From Notamacropus eugenii (lineage: Eukaryota > Chordata > Mammalia > Diprotodontia > Macropodidae), in contig NC_092873.1 in the NCBI RefSeq assembly GCF_028372415.1, positions 355,536,128 to 355,600,127 on the forward strand: 64,000 bases of DNA, given 5' to 3'. The notes below the pieces were generated by a model, which worked only from the letters and a program-made list of their open reading frames with translations, did not search any database and was not told where the DNA came from. Positions 1 through 21,619 of the stretch are shown one piece after another (positions within the stretch are counted from its first letter, which is position 1; the number at the start of each line of letters is the position of its first letter). The position numbers and the translations under genes are program-made.

Positions 1-325
1 GGCGGCTTCCTGAAAGACATGAAGATGGATGGAGACTGAGGAGTGGATAACTAGGATGCTAAAGCTAAGAGGAAGGAGAGAAGGGCCTGTGAAGGTTGCA
101 AGTTGGGATCGGCCTAAGAACAGGTTTGCCTAGCTGGGTTAGTGAGTCTGAGTCAGCAAAGGAGATAAAGGTAGTTAGATGAATAGTTAAAACTGATGGA
201 ACAGCTTTGAAATGGATGCCATGGAATTTGGCCATTTGTGAAAAGCAATTAGGAAGGGAAGACCAGGGAGCAAATTCAAACTGAGGGTTTCTACAGGTTT
301 CCTGATCTGTGTTTTCTAATCCTAG

Positions 326-3300
326 GGGTCCGTAGACCACAAGGAGGCTATCACCATTCCCAAGGGCTGTGTCCTAGCCTTCCGGGTGAGGCAACTGGTA
401 ATCAAAGGAAAAGATGACTGGGGTGAGTAGAGGCCCAGGGAATCAGGGTCTCTCCTCTACCAGGAATCTGTTGGACCCTCTTCCCAATTGTTAAGTGTCC
501 TTGATCTGTTCTTCTGGGAGCTGTGGAATGGATTGGGAAAAGAAGGGAAATTATCATGTTTCAAGTAATGCAGCCTAGAGATAAAGTCTTGTGAGATGGG
601 GAGAGGGAAAATAGAATGCCTGAGTTCAAATCCTGAGAGAATGTACTGCCCTTTTCATATTAGTCTTGTTTGGTTTATGAAACCTTACACAAGATGAGCT
701 AATGACAGCCTGGAAGAAAACCTGCTTGATTCCAAAGATCACTAAAAGCCTTTAGGTAAGAGAAGCAGCAAACACCATTTCTTTCCTCTCTTTCCTCACC
801 CCTCCAGACATTCCCCATGTGTCCAATGAGAGCCTGAAAACTTTCCCTACTGAAGGTGAGTACAACTGCTCCCAAGTACAAAGCCTGTAGTCTCCCCATC
901 ACTCTGGCCTCTAAGGCCCTAGGCCCCAGCAGCCCTTCCCTTCATTCCCCAACACCTCTGGATATGGTACAAGTCCTATAATCTCTCTGGGCCTTAGTCT
1001 TGTCATCTGCATAATGAAAGAGTTGGGCTAAATGACCCATCAGACCCCTTTGAACTCTAAATCAGGGGATCCTAATCTTTTCTGGGTCATGGGAACCTTT
1101 GGCACTCCGGTAAAAACCTATAAACCTTATCTCAAAATGTTTTTAAATGTATAAAACACATAGGATTTTCAAAGGAAACCAATTATACTGAAATAAAAAT
1201 ATAATTTTTTCCCCATCCATGTCAGGGAACCCCGCCCTGAAATCTATCCACAGACCCTTTGGGGTTCCATCAAACCAACACTCTAAATCTGTATATGAAT
1301 TTCTTCTATTAACTCCCATATCCTCACAGTTTTCCCCTACTATCCTCTGGGTCCCAGTTTTTTACCAGGGGAGGGAGAAGGATAAAGATAGAATGGTTTC
1401 TTTGTTCTCATAGACCAAAAGCAATAAAAACAGACACAAACAGAAAGGCAGAGTTTGAACATTCACAGAAGTAGAGATATTTACTCCCAAATTGTGAGAC
1501 TAGGTACCAATAGTATGTTTTTATAATGACCACTAATAAAAGTGTTACATTATAAAATGTTGCTGAGGGAAAAAAAAGTAGGAATAGATGTCATGCTGAT
1601 GATGCTGCTGATCAGATGATGCTGATTTTTATTTTATTTATCCAGAAAAGCCTGAAGAGAAAATATTCTCCTGTAAGTGTGTTTCCTTTCAGATTATTAT
1701 ACTTGTCTTTACTCTGACTTTCAAAATATCAAGCTTTTCTTATCCATTTTCCTATGGAATTGCTAGGAGCTCAGAAGAGGTAGTGCCCCTGAAGGTTTTT
1801 TCTTAAAAAGAAAAAAAAATCGATGATTTCCAAATTATTCAAATTAGTGGGAAATCTTTAGGGAAGATTCTCAGCAAGTCTGCTCTCGTAGGCCCAGGTC
1901 CTCAAGATTCCAGTGGCAGTGATTATTGATCCACCCACTAACTGTCCAGTATCCTTCTGGTCAAGGCCTGGTGTTGTAAAGGCCATATGAAGTTTGCCCC
2001 ATTGACCAAAGATTTAGTCCTTTCCTTTCCCCTACCCCACCAAATTCTCCACTCACCATGACTCTGTTTCCTTCTTATCTTCCAGAGAAGGAAGGAATGG
2101 TGAGACAGTGGTTTGGTTCTTAAAAGGACGGGGCCCTCTTAGAAACAGTTAGGACATTTCCCTACTCTTAGTGTTATGCCCATATCTTACAACTGAGTGA
2201 CCCTGAGCAAGGGATTACTTAATCTTTATGAATCTGAGTTCCCTCATCTATAAAGTGAAATAATAAATAGGTCAAATGAGACTGTATATTTAAAGTATTT
2301 CGTAAACCACAATATGCTATATAGACATGAGCTTTATATTGGTAAGATGCTTCAGGCTGATGCTCTTATCCGTTTGTTTTCCTTTCTCATTCCAGTTATC
2401 CAGACATCTGATATTTGTAAGGAGATTTGTGAGTTTTCCCTATAAGCATGCAAGAGAGGGGATAGCTGCTAAATCTCAGGTCCCAGGGGTCTAAGCCATA
2501 TTCAGGGTCAAAGGTCCTCTGTGACACCAACTAGAAACATTCTTGGGGTATCAGGCTGCAGGGCAGAGTCTCCATGAATGGTTCAGTCTGTTCCCTAGTT
2601 GTTACCATGCCTATCAACCTCTGAAGAAGTCCCACTGTAAATGCTGCCATCTCCCTGAGAAGTTATTGTCTTCAGTAGCCAGGGAAAAAACCGTTCTACC
2701 ATCTCAGCTGCAGATAAGGATTGGACTCTCACTATTCCCAATACTAAGTAAAACAAATCAGATCCAATGGATTATTTTATAGGTCTCAGAATAAGAGAAG
2801 AGGTAAGGCACAATTCAAGCTAAAGACCAGAGTGTGGGGATCTAAATGGAGGAGTACTAAAGAAAAAGAAACTATTTTGGGCAGGGCACCAGATGAAAGG
2901 GGTTAGGAGTATGTATGTAAGGTAATTGTTTTCTATTTTTTTCTGCATACACAGCTGAAGTTCCAGAAGATTTTGGGTCACTTAAGAAAGAAGTTCAAAG
3001 TGAGGTTCATCAGGTGGACAAGTTGAGCAGGGAAGGGCAGGCATCACTGCTCAAGTCCCTCAGAAGCCTTCTGGGAAAGAAACAAGACCTCCAAGACTTA
3101 GAGCTCTCGGTGAGGCACTGAGACCCAGTATAATAGAAGAAGTTTTCAGGGGTGGTTAGGTTCCATGAAGAGGGCAGGCAGAGGGAGGCAAGTCCTTGGG
3201 AGAAACGTAGGAGAGTACTCACAATTTACTAGATATAGAAGGGAAAACAGGATACCCTTTTCAAATCTAGCTAGGCACCCGAATAGGCCACTGCTACTCC

Positions 3301-4581
3301 TTCCTTACTCCTAAAAGAGAGCAAACAATGGAGGTCCTTCTCCAAAGCATATGTCTCACTGCTCTCTGGGTAAAAATTTACGGTGAGTGAAAGAAAGTTG
3401 GCAGTGGGTATGAGGGGCACATCATTAGAATGGGATTGGAAGCAGACCAGTTTGGAACCTTTCTTCTTCAGAACGATGAGTTCTGGGTTCTAAATCAGAG
3501 AAGTTAGGAGGGACAGTAGATCAGTAGGTTTTCTTTTTCACCCACAGTTTGAAGAAGCCCTCAACAAGGGGCATCCTGTGTCCCTGGAGGCCAGCCCAAA
3601 AGACATTGAACTCTCCCGTGATGTTGTAGAAGGAATTCTGTATTTCCTTGGAGCCTTGACAGGTAAATGTAAGAGCACTCCAGAAAGGGAGGTGGAAGGG
3701 CCAAGACCAGTGGAAGATCCTCAGTCCCTGAGAAAGTTTTTCTGATGGCCCCTTTTATCCAACCCACATAACAATGCCTCCTGTTTTTAGAGCTGACTGA
3801 AGCCCAACATAAACTACTAGCAAAGTCTATGGAGATGAAGATCTTGCCCCTGCAGCTGACACTGGTAAGAGGAAGAGTTTGGGGAGAAGGTAGCCACAGA
3901 TCAGACTTCAATGCATGACAACAGAAAATATGATTTTAAAGCTGGGACCTCAGAGATCTGCTAATCCAAAACCTTCATGTAATAGATGAAATATATCCCA
4001 AAAGAAGTGAGTGACCCCATACCTAATACATGACAGAGCCAGGCCTGAAATCCAAGTGTTCTGACTCCCAGGTTCAGCAATCTTGTCACTTGTCACTATA
4101 CTTCCTCCTCCTTCTGTATCCCTCCCTCAATCCAGGAATAGGGTAGCAAGAGCATACCTGTCATAGTCTCACAGGAAGAGGGAAGCAGTATGAAACTGAA
4201 CCATTCTCTGGGTTTCATTGTCTAATTCTGAGAAAAGGGGCAAAGTGGAAAGGGTCCTTCATGAACATGTGTGTGTCTTCGGAGACAAAACAAAGAGGAG
4301 GTTCTCAATCCCTTTTGTTTACCTTGTTTTTCTTCTAGGTGGAGAGTGTTATGGAGCAGAACTTTTCACGCACTGAGGAAGGTTTATTTCCCTTGAAGCC
4401 TGAGCTACTATCCTCCCTTGGTGATGAGGAATTGACCTTCACTGAGGCTCTGGTGGGGCTGAGTGGCCTGGAAATGCAGAGATCAGGCTTCAAGTATAAC
4501 TGGGATCCTGACACACTCCCCCAACTCTGTGCCCTGTATGCCAGTCTCTCCTTCATACAGTTGCTAACCAAGCATGCCTAA
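326..4581 (+). CDS. GSDMA: Gasdermin A, 3' portion (eight terminal coding exons)
   Basis: GSDMA is a pore-forming cell-death effector of skin and mucosal epithelium; its N-terminal domain makes membrane pores once the inhibitory C-terminal domain is cut away. Exons with AG/GT borders are 326-422, 808-855, 1646-1672, 2396-2416, 2955-3109, 3548-3662, 3791-3864 and 4339-4581 (stop TAA). They sum to 780 nt, or 259 codons plus stop, in one continuous frame. The product matches human GSDMA (445 aa) from about residue 187 to the end: GSVDHKEAITIPKGCVLAF (end of pore domain), a linker with FIQTSD, then the C-terminal domain with LLGKKQDLQDLEL and LLSSLGDEELTFTEALVGLS. The 5' exons lie left of the window. 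The frame is intact in every exon. Position beside PSMD3 fits human synteny. Exon borders were chosen by phase and by homology recalled from memory. The two small exons (27 and 21 nt) are the least certain. Confidence 0.93.
1060..1260. repeat. hAT-like non-autonomous DNA element copy
   Basis: Starts with a degenerate CAGGGGATCCTAATCTTTT end and shares the inner segments 'AAGGAAACCAATTATACTGAA' and 'CCCATCCA...AAATCTA' with copies near 9080, 26005 and 57345. The terminal motif CAGNGGTTCTTAACCT resembles hAT inverted repeats. Sits in a GSDMA intron. Confidence 0.45.
2165..2345 (+). repeat. MIR-related SINE fragment
   Basis: Contains the hallmark order: GTGACCCTGAGCAAGG, then a 'cctcatctataaagtgaaataat' region, then TCAAATGAGACTGTATAT. 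These are typical of MIR and marsupial MIR-like SINEs. It lies in a GSDMA intron. Confidence 0.6.
3950..4115 (-). repeat. MIR fragment, antisense
   Basis: The antisense MIR layout is visible as 'ctaatccaaaaccttcatgt', 'agtgaccccat' and 'cagagccaggcctgaaatcc' in order. It lies in the last GSDMA intron. Confidence 0.5.
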
Positions 4582-6239
4582 CCTCTTTTTCCCCCTGCCT
4601 CCTGCCTCCATTCTCTTAGACTACCTTCCCTCAAGCTCCTCTCTGTTCTTACTGCTATAACATTCAGAACCACCAAAAGACAGTTACTGAAGATGAAAGA
4701 AATCTCACTCATATGGAGGATTTTAGGTCCAAGATCCTTAATCTCTGCCCTCCCTGACACTGTCCATCAGTTGAAATTTAAACCCTCTAAAAGAAGTGGT
4801 TCTTTAAAAAAACAAACAAACCCTGAAGATCACTTAGACAAGGAAGAATATGACCTATCCCACTCATTTTCACTTGCCTTCCCCCCCCAAAAAAATCTCA
4901 TTAGAAAAGCAAGAATGAGATTTTAATTATCTCTTTTGCTTTGTTTTTAATTATCATGTGTGAATAATTAATTCAAGCCAGAAAGGGAAATGTAACATAA
5001 CAAGAATGACTACATATTTTGTAGACCTTTTGTAAAAGATTCATTTACACAAAGGGCCTATGGCTACTTTATAGGAGTTTCTCATTCTCTTGCCTCATGG
5101 TCCCTACCCAAGATACCCAAAAACCTATCTGTATGATACCTTCCAATATACTGGGCCAATTTCCTCATGTGGTTCTCAGGATTTCAAAAGAAAATTTTAT
5201 TAAAAAGAGAAAAGCATTTTTGAATTTGAATCTCAAAGATATGTCAATTATGAGCCACATCCAAATACAAGGACTTCCACAGCGAATCAATTCCCTACCT
5301 AGTTCAGTCTTGACCTGCTGCTTCCCATGGGAAGCAAAGTGAGGATGAGAATAGACTTCTTTTCCTTTCTTCAATTTCTTGCCTTTCTACACTCCCCAGT
5401 TTGTCAGATGAAGAGAGGACAAGACTCAAAAGATTTTTGTGTCCTTAGGTCCCCACCCCAAGCAAAACAAACAAATTTTTAAAAACCCGGAACTCCAGAA
5501 TCCTACATCTCTTCCCAACTGTTAGAACTGCTCTCTGTAGATCTTCCCTTCTTCTTTCTGTCTTGTCCCCACTAGTTATTATCCCAAACCATCAGTGGAC
5601 ACAATTTATTCTCTCCAGTTATTCAAACAGAAAGGGAATGCAGAAGAGAAAACGCTCCTAGGACCAAATACCATTACAAACATTAATAATACTACAAGAG
5701 TGTTTACAAACTGCTTGGAGGAATCAATGTTGCATGGACATTTTGAGAACTACTGCTCAAAAAAACAAGGACAGAAATCAGCAGAAATTGAGAGAGTATG
5801 AAATAGCAGCTCCAAAAATGGGAAACATCTCCAAACAATCTAATCAGGAGCCCTTTGAGGGTTATAAGACTATAGTAAGGACAGAAGATGTTGAAAATGA
5901 AAGACCAAGAGACTGGACATTATTTTCAGAAGTAGTAGCAGCACAACCTTCCAAAATGACTCAGATAGATCGATGAAGAGTCTAAACTAGATGAAGGGAA
6001 TAACCCAGATAAAAGATTAATCTAGAAAATTCCAGTCACTATATTATTAAGGGTTGTGTCTTCATTATCATTCAGAGTTTTAGCCCCTGACGTGCCTAAT
6101 TAGAAGGCGTTGTGGATTAGAAAGACAACTGGTTGATGTAATATGCATTAAAACCTAATAAAAAGTCAGATTTACAACACCCCTACCTTAACTGAGGTTT
6201 TAACTAAATTCAAAAATAAAAACACTGAAGCCACAACTA
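4582..6239. other. GSDMA 3' UTR and spacer, no further gene seen
   Basis: Holds the GSDMA 3' UTR of unknown length. AATAAA-like motifs occur near 6157 and 6212 but neither is clearly the GSDMA poly(A) signal. Open stretches of 60-80 codons here have no recognisable protein family and look like chance frames. Confidence 0.4.
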
Positions 6240-6425
6240 ATATGCCAGTCAACAATGCTTTATTAAGCACTTACTATGTGGCTAGACACTCTACTAAGTG
6301 CGAGGAATACATAGAAAGATAAAAAACAGTCCCTGTGCTCTCAAAGAGGTCAGTCTAATGAGAGAGACAATATGCAAACAATTATGTTCAAAGATGATAT
6401 GTACTGGATAAAATGGAGGTAGTCG
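6240..6425. repeat. Ancient CR1/L3-like LINE 3' fragment
   Basis: The segment has the recurring text 'tttattaagcacttactatgtg' split by mutations, followed by 'cagtccctgtgctctcaaa'. The same family recurs near 45640, 58635 and 61890. The family name is my recollection of mammalian consensus sequences. Confidence 0.5.
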
Positions 6426-7144
6426 GAGAGAAGACGCTAAGATTAAGAAGGTCTCGGAACGTTTTGTTGGAATGGTTTAATGGTATATTGCAGAAAATCC
6501 AGTTGGCTTACCTTTCAGTAAGGGAAGGCATCATTCTTAGGAGGGAGGAGGTTGTTTCTTGGAAGTGATTGTGTCAAAATAAAACCCATCAATTTCAAAA
6601 ACAGAACTGAGTAAGTCTTATTAGATGGTCAGTTTTCCAAGGGTCATGAGTCAAAGGAATCACTTCTCTATTCTTTTCTTCCCTAAGACTGGTTCTCTCA
6701 CTCCCTAAGAATTCATGACCAGCTTCCAAAGGCTTTGCATCAAGTAATCCTGCTCCACCAGTGGGTGTCTTCCAAAGCTTTGCTACATTGCTCATGGATG
6801 GAGCATGTAGTTATCTCCTTTTGATATAATCATTATAAAGAAATGAGCTCAGAGCCTGAAAATCCAGAAGGGTGGAGGACTCATAAATTATAATAATGAA
6901 GCTTGTTTATTTTCTTTCTTCATAACTCTTGCCCACCTACATGAAACGCCTGGTGCCTTTTGACAACAGCATCCTTTGATACACATTATCTGAACTACCT
7001 GTAACAAATCACTTAACCACTCTAAACACCAGTTCTGCCTCTTTAAAATACAAGGGCTGGACTAAATCATTAAGGAACTTTCCAAAAACTTTTAATGGTG
7101 CAAAAATCCTGTCTCTTCTCCTCTTCCTCCCCACCTCCTACCAA

Positions 7145-7785
7145 ACTGAACATACGTGTTCCCTAAATATTTCATTCATTCATCAAATACTTCTTGAACA
7201 TCCAACAATCTACCAAGAGAAACAGTGCCCCTATCTCTTGCCTTGACTATAACAATAGCATTGGCTTCTGCCTCTTACCTCTTGTCTGTTTATCTCCTAC
7301 AGTTACCAAATCAGTGTTCTTAGAGCACAGGTCTGATCATGTCATTACCCCGCTTATAAAGCTCCAATAGCAAAAAAGAAATAAAAAAATAAAACTCCAG
7401 GAGCTATTGCTTCTAGGTCAACTCCTTTGTTAACCACTTAAAGCCCTTCACAATCTGGTTCCAAGCATATGAAACACACTCTATAATCCAGCTACACTGG
7501 TCCACTTGTTCCCCTTGCACAACAATCTTCCATTTCTGTGCCTATGTCCAAACCATCCCTCGTGCCTGGAACGCACTCCCTCTTCTCTTCCCCTTCTTAG
7601 AACCCTTAGCTTCCTTCCAAGTTCAGGAGGACCTTCAAGAACTCTTTGCTGATCCCCTCCAGCTGTTATCTCTCTCTTCCCCATCATTTTCAGTTTACTC
7701 TGTATATTTTGGTCTTTTCTATGTATTACTTCCCCAAATATTTGTTACTTTCCTAGTCTTTGTGTGTTGACTTGTGGATGATCTG
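7145..7785 (+). repeat. L2 LINE 3' region
   Basis: Matches the L2 coding and 3' region in order: 'gcacaggtctgatcatgtca', 'aaagcccttcacaatctggt', 'cgtgcctggaacgcactccc', then 'tccttccaagttcaggagg'. It is an old, decayed LINE copy with no open frame. Confidence 0.75.
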
Positions 7786-7869
7786 AAGTCCAAGCATTCA
7801 CGCACTGATCTCCTAAATGAAGATTTTTTTTTTCCAAAGCAAACCTTTTGGAGAAGGAAGAGGCTCACT

Positions 7870-8125
7870 AACGCAAGGTGGAGCAACAGACATATCACTG
7901 GTCCCGCAGTCAGGACTACTTGAGTTCAAATCCAGCCTCAGATACCTGTTAGCTGTGTAACCAGGCAAATCACTTAACCTTTTTCTGCCTCAGTTTCCTC
8001 AACTGTAAAATGGGAATAACAATAGTCCTCACCTCACAGGACTGTCGTATCAAATGAGATATTTATAAAGCAAATACCTGGTACATTGTAGGAGCTTAAT
8101 AAATGCTTATTAAAACAAACAACAG
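7870..8125 (+). repeat. Marsupial MIR-like SINE
   Basis: Shows the SINE body 'gagttcaaatccagcctcag', 'tcacttaacctttttctgcc', 'cagtttcctcaactgtaaaa' and an L2-like tail 'gagcttaataaatgcttat'. This element type is abundant in marsupials and recurs at many places in this window. Confidence 0.8.
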
Positions 8126-8842
8126 AAGCTGAAAGACTAACACATGGGAGGACCAGGAGATCTGGACCTTCCCAACATGCCCAGATCTCATGAGGTGCTC
8201 AGAAAGTACAGGTTTCCTGCTTGTTCAGTAGCCCCCAAAGTAGTGTTTGGGGCTGAACCTGGACTCACACCAGTCCCCTGGTAGTATATGCGGGATACTG
8301 GAACAAAATGAGACTCTAAAGTCATCAAAAATTAGGAAAAGATTTACTTAGTCATAGCTGGCAGATTAACAAGTATAGGCATTGAGGAAATCTTAGGGTT
8401 GAATCTGCTGAGCAAAACTTCCTTTGCCTGAGATGCCCATCTGGTTTCCACCAACCCAGCATCAGAGAATGCCTGCAGTTCCTCAACTGTATTCAGGTTT
8501 CCAAGAAGTGAGGTCAATATTACAGGGAGTCTAATGGGCTGTTTGAGGGCTTTATGCTTCTGGGTTCATTCCTGGGTTCCTGTTAGTCTTTTTCATCTTA
8601 CCCATTTTCAGCAGGGTGAAACGCCTAGCCACGCACACTCAAAGTGCATTTAGTAGCTTGAGTGCCTATGAAGGAGTCAGGGACCCTGACACAAAGATTT
8701 GAGAAGACCTAGACACAAGCTATTCCTAAGCTTTGTTTTGGGGATTTCCCCCCAAAGCATGAGACAAAGAGAGTAAGACTCACAAGACTGGATGTGGTTC
8801 ATATGAGTCCTAGTTATGGAGCACTGGGCCAGAGGACATGGG

Positions 8843-8897
8843 AACACAGACACAGACACAGACATACACACACACACACACACACCCCCACACACCC
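8843..8897. repeat. (CA)n microsatellite
   Basis: ACACAGACACAGACA grades into an uninterrupted CA run and then CCCACACACCC. An overlapping open frame here is only repeat-derived threonine/histidine. Confidence 0.95.
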
Positions 8898-9079
8898 ATA
8901 AATTCCTCTGCTGGGACTGAAAACAACAGATTCAGGGTACTTGTTTCCTGTGAGGGATTCTTGGGAAACATACTGGATCAACAGAAAAAACAATGGATTT
9001 GGAGGGAATCAGCAAAGCTACTTCACTGCCTCAGCCCTGTTTTCTTCCTCTGTAAAATAAGAGTTGTAATAGACCAGGG

Positions 9080-9425
9080 ATTCTTAACCTTTTTGTGTCT
9101 ATGGGCATGGACTCTTTCAATTTATTTCCTACATTCATAATTAAGGGAAATGCTAAATTTCAAGTTCTAATTATAACTCTTTAATTATAAATTATAATCA
9201 GTATATTCTATTATAGCATAATTATAATCAATATATAACATTATAGTCAATGTATTATAATGTATAATCAATATAGTACAGTATCTTATTTTGTCAATGC
9301 CATGTTTTATAATATAATTAATATATTGATTACATAAGACATAAATTTAAAATGAAGATGTGTATTTTTCCCATCCAAGTTCACAAACTCTCCTCCGAAA
9401 TCTAACTGCTGACTCCATGGGCTAA
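9080..9425. repeat. hAT-like element interrupted by an AT-rich expansion
   Basis: The left end 'cagggattcttaaccttttt' and the right part 'ttttcccatccaagttcac' match the other copies in the window. Between about 9165 and 9350 it carries an AT-rich tract of repeated ATTATAATCAATATA-like units that the other copies lack. Confidence 0.5.
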
Positions 9426-10451
9426 ACAATCTCCGAAAGGTTCCTTCCAGCTAGCTTTAAATCCAGTGAATCTGAACCTGTCCTCCGGAGAGCCTGGCCT
9501 AGTGAGTGAGAAAAGCACAGATCTGGAGGCCAGGAAAGACACTGCACCGACTCCAGGTGTGTGCCCTAAGGCAAATCCCTTCCTTTCTCCGAGCCTCAGT
9601 TTCCCCCCACGTAAAAAGGGGAGGTCGACTCTCCTGGAGCACCTCCGGGGGCTGAAAGCCTGAGTGGGCGCCCCACCCCCGGACCCTCGCCCGGGGATCC
9701 CGGCCACCCTGGGGTCCCCCGAACCCCACGCCCTGCGGCGTCCCCAGCCCCCATCCCGCGACCCCATCCCCACGGAGTGCTTCCCACCCCGCTCCGTCGC
9801 CCTGGCTTGTGCTTCTTTCCCTCCTCCCCGCCCTGTCCTCTCCTCGCCCCCGGGCCCTCCCCACGCGCGCGCCGCGCCGCGGGCCGCCGGCAGTTGACAG
9901 ACGGACACGCAAGCGCACCTCGAGGCTCCGGGTGCTCGCGGGAAGAACTTGGAGATGAGCGCCCGGATTGGCCGCGCCTAATTTAACAAGCGAGAGGAGC
10001 GGAGAGTGGAGGAGCGGGATAGTCCCAGTTTGAGCCTAAGGTGACCCCTGGTGGACAAACACGGGAGAGTACACTCCGGAGGAAAATTAAAAATAAAATA
10101 AACACACCAACCCGGAGCGGACGGCTGGGCGGGGCGGGGTGGGAAGTCGCAGATTGGCTCCTCCCCGATCCTCCACCCCTCTCTCGTTACGTCAGCCTCA
10201 GGCCTGCAGTTCTGTGCTTGATTTCTTCCCCCTGTTCCTACTCGGCTATCGGCCCCTAGGGCCTGGGCATGTCCCAGAAGCCCCAACGCCGGGGAAGGGT
10301 TTGCAGCTGCTCCGTCATCGTGCGCCAGGACGCGAGCCCGCGCGCGCGCGCACAGGCCCTGTTCGGCGCCCCCGGTCCCCGGCACGAGCGCTCACGAGAG
10401 GCCCCGGCTCCGGCCCCCCAGACTAGGCCGCGCCCCGGGACTCCGGGCGCC

Positions 10452-19533
<9,082 letters not shown>

Positions 19534-19866
19534 ACAGGGTGGCTGGGGAGGGGTAGGGGTGAGTGGGGGCTGGCTCTGTGTCTTCCCCCTCTGAGGCCCC
19601 CCTTTTCCGGAGAGCCTCTTCCCCCACAGTGTCTCACAGACTGTGCATGTGCAGGGGTGGGGGACGGGGACTGACCCCCACCTGACCACAGGGCCTCTCT
19701 CCAGCCAGTGGCTCGGCAGGTGGAGGACAGGCAGGCTCCCCAGGGCAGGGTCCTGGCCAGCAGAATAGGAGGGGGTAACCCCATGTTCTCCTCTGGGGAG
19801 AGGGGGTATGGGGGTGGGACTCGTTGGGTTGTATGTTTTTTGAAGCTTCAATTATGACTTTTAAAC

Positions 19867-19872
19867 AATAAA
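19867..19872 (+). terminator. PSMD3: PSMD3 poly(A) signal
   Basis: AATAAA about 335 bp after the PSMD3 stop codon, followed by a T/GT-containing stretch. It is the first canonical signal in the 3' UTR and is the likely 3' end of the transcript near 19890. Confidence 0.85.
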
Positions 19873-19889
19873 AAGTTCTCCAAAGTTCC

Positions 19890-20420
19890 ATATCAGTTGA
19901 TTACCATGCACTTATCTAGGGACTTATTCCCTATAGAGATCTGGGAGCCAAAGTCTGTCAAGGGGAAAAGAAGTGGAATGGAGGGTAGGGTGAAATAGGG
20001 TTGAGGAGGCTGGCAGAAGAGGGAAGTGGGGGATTCAGGTTGGGAGGCAGGTAAGAGAGGGGAAAAATGGAGCCTAGAGGGACAAAATGTTATGAGATTA
20101 GTGTACAGTCATTGGAGTCTGTCAGCAACAGTGGACCAGTATTTTCAAGGTGGGTTCTTTGGAATCCCAGGGATCAAACTGACTTGGAGAGCAAGGTAAA
20201 ATGTGGCTACATTCTGGTTATCTCAGGAACTCCTGAGAGTTAAAGAACTACCCTCACTGAGTCAGACATACCCAGGATTCCGATCCAGAGAACACCACCA
20301 CATATGTTGTACAAGGAACTCATGGTACAACCCGATTGACAATATTTCCAAAGCCCGCCTTTCACCACGTGCTTGCCTCTGCTTGCTGCGCTCCTTCTGC
20401 TTCCATCTTATGCCCAGATG
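19890..20420. other. Spacer after PSMD3, nothing recognised
   Basis: Single-copy-looking purine-rich DNA follows the PSMD3 poly(A) site. A 72-codon open stretch at 20203-20421 has no family resemblance. Confidence 0.4.
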
Positions 20421-21045
20421 AGTCCTAGGCAACCTTCAAGGACTATTTCATCTGACTCTTGAAGCCTTCCTTGACCATCTTAGTCCCCTATAATTATTTC
20501 CTCATCCAGACTCTAGTAACCCTTAATGTCTGTCCCACTAATTTGATACATACTTAGATCCTGTCTTGTGGCAAGGTTAGTTTCATGGATGAAAATTTTC
20601 TCCCCCCTACTGGATAAACTCTGAAGTCATGAGTGGCTTTGGCTGCAAGTCAATTCAAGTATTTTAAATATTATCTCTACACCAGTCATCTGTGACTCCC
20701 CTCTCTGGATTGATAATGTGGCCAAAATAACCTCTCTGCTCTTCACACACAATGTTCCTTCCCATCTGCACCAGCTGTTCCTAGGCCTAGGATAGGGCCC
20801 TCCCTCTCTTCCAAGGCTCAAGTACCACCTGATACATGAAGGTCTTCTTCATCTACTGAGCTGCCTGGGGCCTCCCACTTGAACAACTTCATGTGTAACT
20901 ATTGTGTTTGTCTTATGTATGTATGCTTATGGCCTTGTCTCCTCCATTGGAATGTCAGTTCTTTGTGAGTAGGGCTTATTTCATTCGTTGCATCACTGTC
21001 CTCTAGCACAATGCCTGGCACCTAGCAAACACTTAAGTACTTCTA
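20420..21045 (+). repeat. L2 LINE 3' region
   Basis: L2 landmarks in order: 'cagctgttcctaggcctagg', 'ccaaggctcaagtaccacct', 'ttggaatgtcagttctttgt', and the tail 'agcacaatgcctggcaccta'. The copy is decayed. Confidence 0.7.
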
Positions 21046-21204
21046 AATTAATTATAAAGCTAACTACTAAGACCTAGCTTTCAATTCTACCTTTTTACAC
21101 ATCTCTTCTATCCGAAGCTTAACAAATTATGACATGGGCCATGAAAGCCTTGCTCTCAAGGAGCTTACAATCAAAATTCCCTCTTTAAATCTCTTGTAAT
21201 AAGT

Positions 21205-21365
21205 AAATATTCATAGATTTAGAGGTGGAAAGGGAATTTTGATGGCCACCTTTGGTTTTTATACAAGGATCATGTCCATCACTTGGCTGAGGACATGTTG
21301 GCAGCAAGCATCAGAGGTAGTATTTGAGCCCACATCCTCGAACTCTACAGCCAAGTGTACTTTGC
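21205..21365 (-). repeat. MIR-like SINE fragment, antisense
   Basis: Antisense SINE words 'cagaggtagtatttgagccc' and 'acatcctcgaactctacag' are present, but the match is weak. Confidence 0.45.
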
Positions 21366-21619
21366 TCTTTAAATAACGTCATCCTTGACTTTTATCTGCA
21401 AAAGTTAGAAACTGCCCCAAAATGCCATTTCCTTCAGCCTGTTAGGATCCAATCAGCCATGTTTTGTTTTCAATTTGCATCATTTTTTGATTCCATTCCC
21501 TTGGGAAATTATAGTTTCTTTACAAACTTCTCCCCAAAACAAAGGTCTGTTTTTAAAAATGCCAGTATTCTTGTATGATGGTACAGCTGCCAGTCTTGTA
21601 ATGCCATAGTCTCCTATTT

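Noticed and set aside
2086-2099. Possible GSDMA micro-exon with AG and GTGAGA borders
   Set aside because: With the phase left by the preceding exon it opens with a stop codon. Skipping to 2396 matches human.
2783-2802. Possible 20-nt GSDMA micro-exon between AG and GTAAGG
   Set aside because: Its inclusion would break the reading frame. Joining 2416 directly to 2955 gives the human-like linker.
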